The notes under the pieces were generated by a model. The model did no database searches and was not told the DNA's origin. It saw only the letters and a program-made list of their open reading frames with translations. From NCBI GenBank assembly GCA_015680685.1, contig MNCI01004927.1, positions 1,210,801 to 1,252,187 of the forward strand: a DNA stretch of 41,387 bases, in the 5' to 3' direction. How positions within the stretch are numbered: the first letter of the stretch is position 1; the number at the start of each line of letters is the position of its first letter. Below are positions 21,850-31,951 of the stretch, in pieces. This DNA is from Gnetum montanum (lineage: Eukaryota; Streptophyta; Gnetopsida; Gnetales; Gnetaceae). The translations under genes were made by a program, and so were the position numbers.

Positions 21850-23794
21850 CATAAGGCTACGGTGGCGTTTCACTTGGATAATATCCTTGCTGTTGCTGGT
21901 GGAACCGCCTGGAATTTCCTTGTGGGTAAGGCAACCTTGGGGGTGTTTGCCACTGTGCCAAGCGAGGGTTCAATGCGTACACCCCAGACTCTTGAAGATG
22001 TGACACCATAGGACAACATCCCTTAGGATTTTCATATTGGCATATGCCACATTCATCATCCTCCTTGGTGTCAGAGTCTACAACCTGCTCTGCCACAACA
22101 ACTTTGCCCTTACCCTTATGTTGGGCATGTTCAGCTTCCTTCTTCCTGCGCTGATTACGGTCATTACCTTATTCTCTAGACTCTTTTGTAATTTTTAGCA
22201 CACTTTGAAATTTTTTATCCAAAGAGTCACATATCTTATCCACCTTTGCCAATATTTCAGATGCAAACTTTTATAATGACAAAGTATTTCGATTCACCGC
22301 TGCTTCCAGTGGTGATTCATCCTCCTCGTCATAGAATCGGACCTTCCTTTTTTTGAGGGAAGGATCCTGGTTGAATTCTTCTGCACTCTCCTTTTTTCTA
22401 AGTTCCCCTTCCTCCTTGGCCACCTGTTCAATGAGGTGCTACAACTAATGGGCCCTTAGTTCCAAGAGTCGTCCTTAGGCATACATGCCAAGGGTCTTTC
22501 GCATTTCAAAGCGGAGCCCATCAATGATGTGATGAAGTTGTGCCCACTGAGAGTAACCATGACTAGGGCACCAATGCAATATTTAGTAGTACCTGCTCAT
22601 GGCGGCATCCAAGGGTTCATGATTCTCTTGCTTTCAACCTTGGATCTGCCATCTCAGATTCGCCACTCTAGAGTACCTTTGATACTTGTCATTGAAAATT
22701 TCAGGCATCTTACTCCATCTTCTGATTGATTCTGGTTCTAAGGACCGGTACCAGCTTTCAGCTTCTTTGATGAGTGTGCAAGGGAATAGCTTTAGCTTTT
22801 GCCAATAATTATCAATGTTCTGCAGGGTGCAGGCATCATGAAATGCCTACAGGTGAGTTTGCGGATCACAGTTGTATCCCCCTTCAAATTTGGGGATGTT
22901 GTTCATATCAACACACTTGATCAGGCTATCCTTCATGTGCCTACTAGGGATTTGGACTACCTCAGCGATCTAGAGCATGCTCCAAGTAGCCAACAATGGC
23001 TCATCCGAATCATAGTCCTGCTAAAGACCATGATGTCTGTGACGATTTCGGCTACTCCTCCTTTCATGTTGGTGAGCATCGCTCGAGTGCTTGCACGCTT
23101 CCTCACATTGTCCCTTCCGAACCTTTTTACCATCGTCCTTTCGCTCCTTCCTACCCTGGTTATGCTCAGAGCCTAAACTGGATGAAGGTGTAGCAGAGTA
23201 AGAGGATGGAGAAGAGGGAGAGGTATCGCCATCGCTCCAGTGTCGATCTCCCCCTCTACCTTGATGACGGCCTCAATTAGCCCATCCATCCTTGCTATGT
23301 GATCCTCCATCCCCTTGAGGATCTTGGTCACATAGAGGCTTGTTCTGAATGATGGATTGGAGGATCTGCTACCCCAAGGGAAGTTCGATTGAATGGGTAT
23401 TATGAAAGAAAGGATCCCCATCATCCTGCAGCCCTTGCGAGAATAAGGGGTTACTGAATTGTTTCCCCTTCTGATGTTCAAATCTGTCTACCTGCTGCTG
23501 GTCTCATGCTCGTTGAGCCTCAGTGCAACGATAGTCTCGGTAGTCATGGTCCTCCATAACATACTCCGCTCCACAGTCCTGGATGCCTAGTTTGCTCAGA
23601 TTGTGATATAGCTTCGTAGGAGCTGATTGGTTGGGTGGTAGCACGATGTTGCCCTCCATGTCCTGCCATCGCAGATACTCATCCTGATGTAGGATGAATG
23701 TGAAATTAGGGACATATTCATCGGGATGCTTGTATACCACCCGACATTCTTATGGCATCGGTGGGTTGGATACCTCTCTCCTGTGAGAAGACAT
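21850..23794 (-). pseudogene. Element A gag
   Basis: It starts at an ATG at 23794, 147 bases downstream of the primer site; a stop follows after 14 codons, then a long Tyr/Asp-rich stretch. The capsid-like core lies around 22780-22420 and aligns with element B's 32760-33110 (shared I-Q-G, N-H-E-P-L-D-A-A-M, H-x-I-D-G-L-R). The C-terminal region at 22000-22055 has a Cys/His cluster, C-x2-C-x7-C-C-x4-H, in place of a standard CCHC knuckle, followed by G-V-Y-A-L-N-P-R-L. Several stops break it. Confidence 0.75.
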
Positions 23795-23940
23795 GTTGGA
23801 CGTTAGATGGTCCATGTAATCGATGTACCTTACTACTTACTTTAATCCACCTAGCGTGCATAAATGTTTTTATCCTGGGTTCATTCCAATGACTTGAATG
23901 ATAATTTTACTAAGGTTAGATGATGCATGTAAGACTAATA

Positions 23941-23959
23941 GTCCCTGACAATGGTGCCA
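23941..23959 (-). other. Element A primer binding site (tRNA-Asp type)
   Basis: On the minus strand TGGCACCATTGTCAGGGAC lies one base inside the 5' LTR. It differs from element B's site, TGGCGCCGTTGCCAGGGAC, by three transitions, each explainable by C-to-T decay. The intact version complements the 3' end of plant tRNA-Asp (CCCCGGCAACGGCGCCA) with one mismatch. Confidence 0.85.
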
Positions 23960-23960
23960 A

Positions 23961-24861
23961 TGATGAGCGGCTAGGTACCCCTACGCCCAACCATACGAAT
24001 CACGGGTGTTCACACATGACTCAGTCGAATTCCATAGACTGTAAGCACTTAACATACACTAGACTCTAACCAGCAAAACCTTGGGTTAGAATGGTCGTTT
24101 CCTTCCTAATCTCACTTGTGATGTTCTGTTAGTGATGGTTAAGTGAGATTAAGGCTAATGATTTTTATAGCTTTTTACTTATCTTTTGGCGGCTAATTAA
24201 GGTATGAAAAGTGAGGAATAAACTATTATCTAATCTATAATTATCCTAGCTTGTACTTTAACTATTCCTAGCGTAAGTATCCGATGCCATCTTTCGAGCA
24301 TGTTCTAAGCATCTCCTAACACTTCTGGGTTACCAAACGTTAAGTGTCACTGGGTTTTCCAAGTGTTTGATTTACGTTCGAGATGGTCGTACTTATGGCC
24401 TTTATGAACTACGAATGAGCGATAGCGATTAAGATAATAATAACAGAAACTTAAGTAATTATCACAGCAATTACCAAAGCATAAACATATTAAACTAGTG
24501 AATGCATAAAATGGCTAAGTCCAAATGCTGCAAGGAATTCTTGAAGAGTTTGTCTTTATTGCTGTCAGGCCAATGGGTTCAGATACATCAACGCTCAAAT
24601 AAATAGCTAATCACTTTTCTTCCAGTTGCTATGGGAACTTGGAAAATATTCTATCTCCTGCGGGAACAAACTGCAAGAGCTTTGCTACAACTAACTGAAA
24701 GGCGTCTCAATGAGGCGGAAGGCCCTCTTATTTATAAGTTGAAAAAGGCACCGCGTAAACAGGGCCACATCAATGTATGGAAGGATGTGTCGATGGGGCC
24801 GCATAGATGGAGCCACGTATATGCGGTCGCGTCGACGCGATGACCAACTAACACTTCATCA
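23961..24861 (-). mobile_element. Element A 5' LTR (901 bp)
   Basis: Bounded by TGATGAGCGG (plus-strand left end) and CACTTCATCA (right end), giving TG...CA termini on the minus strand, with the primer site immediately inside. It matches the 3' LTR over its length except in the dyad-rich U3 segment (24770-24840), which has diverged far more than the rest. It has a TATA box near 24730-24740 (minus strand) and the paired GGTAACCC motifs near 24325-24360. Confidence 0.9.
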
Positions 24862-25249
24862 GTGTCCTAGAAGTAATGTTAGAGCTGAAAAAATTCTAAC
24901 TTTGGAGAAGTGACATTGATGTTGAAAAATTCTAAGTTTGGGGTGGTGATATAAAAGTTATCCAACTACGCTTACCCTAGAGTAAGCTCGTGGACTACCA
25001 AGCAAAGTTGTAGCAATTGTGAAGCATGTGGAAGATGCAAAGGAATTGGATGCTTATGCTCTTGGTTTCTTAAAATACAAAAATAAAAGATTTGGATCTT
25101 AAGAAATCGATCCCAAATTTGGATTCTGATTCTATATTTATAGGTTTAGGATTGCAAAATTCAAGTGTGGAGTTAAGTAGAATTTACTTGGAGTTTTTTT
25201 TAGCAATTTTGACTTATGAGACTTGGGAACATTAGTTAAAAGAGAGGTG

Positions 25250-26160
25250 ACGTTGATGTTATGTCAATTTTAGTGTCACCAAGAGATAGAAAATTTTTCT
25301 CGGTGTTTATTAAACTATAGTTCTAGGCCTCTTGAAACCCTTCTAACACTCAAATTGATGTCAAATTATGCTATGACAATGCCAAGAAGCTTGTGAAGCT
25401 AAGAGATGATGTCAAGTGCAGAATGTGAAGGTCAAAGGTTACACAGTGTGGGTCTCATAATTGGAGATGTTGATGCTGAAATTGGCATTAGTGTCAACGT
25501 CGACCAGGGACTTAGAAAAATTGTCAACCATTTCTCAAGTTGACACTCTACGTCTTAGGGACACTCAAACTAATGTCGAGATGCACCATGATAATGTTTA
25601 TAGGACAACCAAGAGCTTGTGGGCCTAGGAAATGCTACTAAATGTTGATATTGGTGATTGGAACAAGATAATATAGGCAAGGTGATGCTAATGGTAATGT
25701 TGACATTAGCATTAGCATCACCTACCATACGTAGAAAGATTTTGAGTCGTGACCTCCTAAGATTGCCTCTAAACTTTTTCAAATTGATATTTGATGCCCT
25801 TGAAATGATGTTGATTAGTTGCCAAAGAACCTGAGAAGCCAAGATTGGAGCCGGGATGCTAGTTTTTACAAGTGGAAAGTGTCAAGCTAATGTTAAGGAT
25901 GATGATGGAGGTGTTGATACTAAGGTTGACACTAGCATTAGCATTAGTGTCACCTCCATCCTTAGAAAATCTTGCTTCTCAGCTCATACAATCAACTTGC
26001 CAAATGCAAGAATATGATGTCTGCCATCTCGAGATTTGTCATTGAAAAATCATTCAAGCTCTTGCAAGGCCAAAATAGACAGTTTTAACATAGGGGACAT
26101 AAATAGTGTGGTTTAGGGCTGACATTGACATTGCATTGATTTCACCTTAGGGAATTAGAA
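25250..26160. repeat. Degenerate tandem repeat, about 5 units of ~220 bp, with hairpins
   Basis: The sequence AGTGTCACC..., followed by a (C)TTAGAAA-type segment, recurs at about 25270, 25490, 25715, 25948 and 26139 (spacings 192-235 bp). Each unit also contains a GCCAAGAAGCTTGTG-like segment and an AAATTGATGTCAAAT-like segment. Just before each anchor is an imperfect inverted repeat with GGTGAYGYT...AGYRTCACC arms; the best, at about 25680-25722, has 13-base arms (GGTGATGCTAATG). No coding capacity was found. Confidence 0.6.
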
Positions 26161-26640
26161 ACATTTTCATTTATGAATTTTCCAAGGTCATTAAATGTGA
26201 TGCTCTATGCTGGGTTATGAGTTGGAATGGCCCCTAGAGGCCTTTGGTTGTTGGAATTGTGTCTTGTGATGTTGTTTTTGAGGATTTGGATGCTTAATCT
26301 TAGATGAAACAAAGTTAAAACCACACTTGCCTTGGTTATGTGAATCTAAGAAAAGAAGGTCCACATGTCTCATTTGGTCATATAGTAATCAGACTCTATC
26401 AATTTTTTTTTGTAACCTAGAGAGCAATCAAAAAATGTCACTAAAATGGAATTAAGTTAGTTGTTCAAGGTTTATTTCAAGTGGACTGTACCTAGCTACA
26501 ATTCATTAATGGCAATAAGATCAATCAAGATTTATTTTCTTCTATTATAGCATTCTAACTTAGATTAGATTGTCATTTATTTCATTTAATTTCCTTTGAT
26601 ATTTTATTGCTCTCCTTATTATAGTGTTTCCATTTTATTG
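26161..26640. other. Unassigned intergenic stretch
   Basis: AT-rich sequence with no recognisable coding frame, LTR end or repeat. It may be the fading edge of the tandem repeat on the left. Confidence 0.35.
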
Positions 26641-27112
26641 CATGATAATCATTGGCAAAATGAGCATGATTTATTTTTGAGTAGTAACACATACTAACTT
26701 AGTAATCTGAGTGATGATAACTCTGATTACGTTAAATAGCGATATTGCTTGGTAATCCTAGTAGTTAATGCGCATGATTATGATGACAAGTTAAAGTCAA
26801 AACACTCATTGCTTGTAGGGTAGACTAGGATTTATTTCCTTGTTTTCGTCTTTGTTTAATTAATTATATTTCTTATGTTTATACTTAGTTTAATCATGGT
26901 TATAGCAACATCAATGATTATGTACCTCACCTCGACTAAATCATACAAGTATAAGAGCCACTACTAGTCGAAGCAGGAAGAGAACGATATGTGATGACCT
27001 AATAAGACTAAACATCATTGCTAGTCCATTTATGAATTACAACATGGTCCGCAACAATACTTGTAGATTGTATGGTAGAGCATTGGGTATACTTATCTCT
27101 CATTATCTTCCA
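26641..27112 (+). mobile_element. Very old, degenerate gypsy LTR relic
   Basis: By-eye similarity to the distal half of the LTR family in this window. TTGCTTGGTAATCCTAGTAG at ~26749 matches the paired TTGGTAAYCC motif. Near the end, GTATGGTAGAGCATTGGGTA...CTCTCATTATC aligns with GTATGGTTAAGTGTAGGGGTA...CGCCACTCATCA. Divergence is high and the 5' end is undefined. Confidence 0.35.
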
Positions 27113-27261
27113 TAATTCTTAATAAAGAGGTGGGAACATACCACACATCTATAAAGCATTATAGTTGTATAATTGTTTTACAAAATATTTTCAAATTTTC
27201 AAAGTCCAAATATTATGATTGCTATTTCTATTTTTCATTGTATATAAGACCTTTGAGCAAT

Positions 27262-27402
27262 TTGGTGATGTTGGAACCCTGAAATAATTACAATATAGGT
27301 ACACCCCAAGATATATAACTTAGCATTGCTCATCAGAATCAAATTGATGAATTAAAGCTTTCAAATCAAGAGTCTTAAGACTACTCTAACACCTCAATTG
27401 TT
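27262..27402 (-). mobile_element. tRNA-derived SINE-like repeat, copy 2
   Basis: The reverse complement aligns with 808-975: CAATTGAGGTGTTAGAGTAG with CAATGAGGTGGTAAACTAG, CTTGATTTGAAAGCT with CTTGATTTGGAAGCT, GCAATGCTAAGTTATAT with GCAATGTTGAGTTATAT, then TACCTAT and GGGTTCCAACA. A deletion of about 20 bases lies in the body. The polymerase III boxes are more decayed than in copy 1. Confidence 0.55.
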
Positions 27403-27843
27403 ATCTTTGAGTCATTTGCAAACTTGTTTGTGATATACATTGTTTCCACTTATAATTTTGCAAGCATTCTACTCCCAAATATGTGTATGTATCAACAATT
27501 TTAATTTTCTTATTATTTAGATCGAAAATCTATTCTCTCTTATTGGTTCCACAAATTATGACACTTGTTTTTTTCAACATTCATCCTCATTTTTTGTGCA
27601 TTCACAAAGTTTCACTACATTTTCTTATCCTCCCATCCACTCCGGTACTTTCCTTGAAACCTATAGATAAATAAATTCTAACAACCAACCATAACTTAAT
27701 GGAATCTATTGTTGTTTTAATAGAAGAAAAAGCCTTAGTTTTATTAACAAATATAGAAATTGCTTCAAAGGTTTTTCACAAAAAACTAATCTAGTAGAAT
27801 ATGACTTAATATTCCTTTCTCATTATTACTTAGAGGAAATATA

Positions 27844-28311
27844 TGTTGGGAAAAAATTATGCAGAAAACATTACCCAAACAACACAATAACCAAATTGCA
27901 CAAGGAATCAAAGATGTGGAAATAAATCGAAATTGACCTACAGCCACTAATGCCTTTACATGAACTTGTTGTGGTGAGTGTTCTAATTCTTTTATCACAC
28001 TCACACTCAACAATGATGGTGTATGCAAACTCTAAACATTAGTGATAGGGACCAAAACTGTATCACTACTATGATTTGTTTGAATGCCTTTGTTCTCTCA
28101 TCAAGAATATTTTATAAGCTAGAAAAATATCACTTACCAAACTTTTAGTTTAGGGTTGCAAGTATGAGACCACTCTTGTGGTAACAGTTACAAATCATTG
28201 ATTTTCCTGGAACAGTCACTTTTATGAAACCATTACAAACCATTGGTTTTCCCGTAACAGTCACATTTATGGAACCATTACAAATCATCGATTTTCCCAT
28301 AAATGGTTACA
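27844..28311 (-). mobile_element. Copia 3' LTR (468 bp)
   Basis: Plus-strand ends TGTTGGG...GGTTACA give TG...CA termini in both readings. It is flanked internally by the complement of the polypurine tract AAGTGGGAGAATG (28312-28327). The first ~110 bases match 40690-40801 (shared GCAGAAAACATT, AATCAAAGATG, AGAAATAAATCGAAA). Internal short repeats of the form CCATTACAAAYCATYGRTTTTCC occur three times at about 28185-28295. Confidence 0.9.
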
Positions 28312-28649
28312 TTCTCCCACTTGGTCTCTATATTTAAATTAATATCCATCAAACCCAAATTTTAAGAGATAAATACATGAATCATGGCGATAGTTCCTCT
28401 GAATGTGAGTATTATCTTTCATGTATTACAATGTATTATCTCTTAAACTTAATTCCTTGTATGGTAACTAAAATTTATGAATAAACCCAATGTTCATTCT
28501 AGGTTTTTCCATATGTGAATTTTCTCTAATAATTGTATGTGTAAACTGAATATGAGAAAACATCACAACTAAAAAAGAGTTTCACTAATACTATAAAATT
28601 TTACGTACAAATTATATTATGGAACAAAGTCCCATTTGAACTACATGAT

Positions 28650-29060
28650 CTTTAAATGAACTCAGTGGCATTCCTTTTGTTAAAGGATTAGCTATCATCA
28701 ATTCAGTTCTTATATGCTCAATGACCACTTTATTTTTCTTAACATGTTCCGTTATGGCTAAGTACTTTATGTCGATATGTTTACTTCAATTGTCACTCTT
28801 ATTATTGTTAGCCATAAACACAACTACTAAATTTTCACAAAACATTCTTAATGGCATAGATATAGAATCTAAAATTCTAAGGCCCGACATGATACTTTTC
28901 AACCATACACAATGTGAAGTAGCCTTAAAACAAGAAACAAACTCTGCCTCCATTATGGAAGTAGAACCAAGGTTTGCTTTCCACGCCTCTAGGATACAAC
29001 TCCTCCAGCCAACATAAAAACATAACCAGATGTTGATTTCCTTCAATAAACATAGCCAAC
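28650..29060 (-). pseudogene. Copia RNase H domain
   Basis: The minus strand shows S-T-S-I-M-E-A-E-F-V-S, the acidic-residue segment characteristic of copia RNase H, followed by W-L-K-S-I-M-S-G-L and C-E-N-x-x-V-V-F-M-A-N-N. Frameshifts or stops lie on both sides. The usual C-D-N is changed to C-E-N, so a catalytic Asp is likely lost. Confidence 0.8.
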
Positions 29061-29168
29061 AAAGTCTAAATCAGAGTAGCTAATCACCTCTCGCTGGTCA
29101 ATTTGTTTATACATAAGCATGTAATCTTTTGTACCTTGAAGGTACCTCATCACCTTCTTTGCAATCCT

Positions 29169-30260
29169 CTAGTGATTAATGCCTGGATTACTCTGATATC
29201 TACCCAACATTGCCACAACAAATGCAATGTCAAGTCTTGGGTAGACTTGAGCATACATTAGGCTTCCAATAGCTAACGCATATGGAATGTTGCTCATTTG
29301 TCTTTTCCCTAAATCATCCCTAGGGCATTGATTCAAATTGAACATGTCAACCTTCACAATGGGTGCTATATGCAGTGAACAATATTCGATCCAATACCTC
29401 TCTAAAACTTTATTGATATAGGTTTTCTGCGATAGTCCCAGAATACATCTAGATCTATCCCTATGGATCTTAATGCCAATGACATAAGATGCCTCACCCA
29501 TATCCTTCATGTTGAAGTTCTTAGAGAGAAATTGCTTCACCTAGCATAGAAATCCATTATCATTAGTTGTAATAAGGATATCATCCACATATAGGACAAG
29601 GAAACAAATTCTTCTCCCACTAACCTTATAGTATATAAATTGATCCAGTATGTTCTCTTAAAAAACAAATGAAGTGATGACATCATGGAATTTTAAATAC
29701 CATTAACGCAAGGCCTATTCCAATCTATATATGGATTTCTTGAGCTTGCATGCTAATTGCTTACCACCATTAGAGGAAAATCTTTTAGGTTGTTTCATAT
29801 GAACCTCTTCCTCTAGGTCACCATTGAGGAATGTTGTTTTCACATCCATCTAATGTAATTCGAAATCAAAATGGGCAACCAATGCCATAATCACACGAAG
29901 GGAGTCCTTCTTAGATACAAGATAAAAAGGTCTCCATGTAATCTATTCCCTCTCTTTAAATGAACCCTTTATTAATAAGTCTTTCCTTATATCTTTCAAT
30001 GTTGCCTGATGAGTCTTTCTTTGTCTTAAAGACTCATTTTCATCCAATGGTTTTTACATCATCACGAAACTTGACAAGATCCCAAACTCCATTAGATGAC
30101 ATAGAGTTCATCTCATCTTTCATGGCATCATGTCACAAGTCAGGTTTCGTACAACTCATGGCTTGTAGAAATGTTTTAGAATCATTTTTAGCTCCTATGT
30201 TATAGTTAGACTCCTATAGATACACTATATAGTCACTAGGAATTGCTTATCGCCTTACTC
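29169..30260 (-). pseudogene. Copia reverse transcriptase
   Basis: The sense strand contains K-T-T-F-L-N-G-D-L-E-E-E-V near 29800-29850 and the catalytic Y-V-D-D-I-L box near 29585-29600. Then comes a 123-codon open stretch (29540-29169) with K-D-M-G-E-A-S-Y-V-I-G-I and G-S-L-M-Y-A-Q, typical of plant elements annotated as TNT1-94-like. Stops interrupt the fingers region. The gene converts genomic RNA to cDNA in active relatives. Confidence 0.85.
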
Positions 30261-31142
30261 TAGTAAATCTTCTTAATGTTGGTTCATCATTCTCCTAAGG
30301 AGCAAGATGTTCAACAGGTTCTGGTATCTATTGTTCAACTAGATCTATTACTTCTTCATCAATAGTCTATGGGACTTCAATGATTTGTTGTTGTTCATTA
30401 GGTGTTTGTGCTTTAGGTGTGTTGTGTATAATAATTAGTTTTTCACTTGATGTAGAGGGCTATGCACTTGCATGATCTTTCTCTGAAATAATGTTCCAGG
30501 ATTGGTTGCTCCCACTAGTTAAGTCATTCTCAAGAAATTTAGCATTCCTTAATTTCACATACCTAGTAGTATGTGATGGACAATAAAATTTGTATCCCTT
30601 AGATCGTTTGACATATCAAACAAAATAACTAGTTGTGGTCCTTAGGTCTAGCTTCTTTTCTTGTGGATTATAGACTCTTACTATAGATGAGCATCCGCAA
30701 ATGCATATACGTTAAAAACTTGATTTTCAACATTTCCATCATTCAAATGGTGTCTTTGAGACAGCCTTGGTTGGAACTTGGTTTAATATATACACAACCA
30801 TCTTGAGAGCTTTAGTCCACAAGGACTTAGGAAGCTTGGAGCTGCTAAGCATACTTTGCACCATGTTCAATAATGTTCGATTTTTTCTTTTTGCCACACC
30901 ATTCTAGTCTAGAGAACTAAACATAATTTACTGGGCAACAAGCCCATGCCCTTGAGAAACTTAGCAAATGGACTAGATGCTTGTCTAGTATTCACCACCT
31001 CTATTAGACCTTGCTATCTTTATTTGCTTACCGAACTATTTCTCTAATTCAGCCTTAAACACCTTAAAGGCATCTAAAGCTTCGTTCTTATTATGAAGTA
31101 GGTAGAGATACATATATCGTGAGTAGCCATTGATAAAAGAAT
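30261..31142 (-). pseudogene. Copia integrase, C-terminal portion
   Basis: It starts at the element B junction with the G-Y-S-R-Y-M-Y-L-Y core motif and continues as K-N-E-A-L-D-A-F-K-V-F-K-A-E-L-E. Downstream (30900-30600) are the N-R-T-L-L motif, the L-W-T-K-A-L-K segment and the Y-N-P-Q-E-K-K-L-D C-terminal segment, with stops in between. The N-terminal portion lies at 37904-38200. Confidence 0.8.
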
Positions 31143-31931
31143 TGATGGGACGCGATATCGCGTCTTTCCCTACGATATCACGTATGTGATATCGTAGCCC
31201 GTTGCCAGTTCTATAAATAAGAGGAGACTCTCCCTTGTTTCTCCATCTAAATCTAGACGTTAGCCAAACTCTTGCCATTTTTCCATTCCAGAGTTAGAAT
31301 AATTTCCATGTGCCCACAATAGGAGTCCCAAAGTGAACGGATCTTTATTCGAGCAATTTTGTACGTGAGCACACAATTGTGTACAACAATAAAGATGAAC
31401 TTTTGGATAAACCTTGTAGCATATGGACTAAGATAAATAGGACTTTAATTATTGTTAATGATTTAATGCTTTCTTAAGGACTTAGTCTCTCTCAACCCTC
31501 AACACTCATAGTTAAGTGCATTCAGTACGACCGCTTCGAGCACGTGTGTTACGCTTGGTAATTCCAGTAACGAATAGCATTTGGTAATCCCAGTAGCATT
31601 GCATTGGTTTAGGGTGTGAAATGGTAAGTGGGAACGGATACTGATGCTAGGATGATTAAGGCTTAGTTAGTTAAAGTTAGTTACTTAGTCTCTTCACCCT
31701 TTTCCCTCTTAGCATAGGCGATAAAAACATAAACGATATAAAAATCACATGCCTCAAGCTTACTTAACCATACAACCATGACAAATACAAGTAAGCTTGG
31801 GAGGACAACGATTGATTAACCTCAGGTGTTCCATAACGTGTGTAGGCACTTAGTCTACGGAGTTCGACCGGATCGCGCGTGTAACGCTCGTATTCGTATG
31901 GTTAAGTGTAGGGGTACCTCGCCACTCATCA
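31143..31931 (+). mobile_element. Element B 5' LTR (789 bp)
   Basis: TGATGGGACG...CGCCACTCATCA. U3 has a 14-base palindrome ACGCGATATCGCGT and a 28-base hairpin at 31170-31197 (12-base arms CTACGATATCAC), then TATAAATA at 31212-31219. A candidate polyadenylation signal AATAAAG lies near 31389. It retains ~100 bases (about 31690-31795) missing from the 3' LTR, and lacks ~33 bases of the palindrome region that the 3' LTR has. Confidence 0.9.
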
Positions 31932-31932
31932 T

Positions 31933-31951
31933 TGGCGCCGTTGCCAGGGAC
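31933..31951 (+). other. Element B primer binding site (tRNA-Asp)
   Basis: TGGCGCCGTTGCCAGGGAC, one base after the LTR end. The first 13 bases are perfectly complementary to the 3' end of plant tRNA-Asp including CCA. Confidence 0.9.

Larger units (their letters stand above)
11686..24861 (-). mobile_element. Element A: near-complete Ty3/gypsy (Athila-like) retrotransposon
   Basis: Read on the minus strand: 5' LTR 24861-23961; tRNA-Asp-type primer site; gag; protease; RT with FMDDF box; RNase H; HHCC/DDE integrase with no chromodomain seen; about 1.8 kb of non-coding spacer; a U3-like promoter module; a 2.5-kb env-like ORF; polypurine tract; 3' LTR ending in the gap. This order, with an additional sense ORF after integrase, is that of the Athila branch of plant non-chromovirus gypsy elements. 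All frames are broken, so the copy is dead. The right flank begins GTGTC; the left flank is in the gap, so the target duplication cannot be checked. Confidence 0.9.

Noticed and set aside
28721-29017. 98-codon plus-strand frame at 28721-29017
   Set aside because: It is antisense to the copia RNase H segment, which has recognisable motifs on the minus strand.
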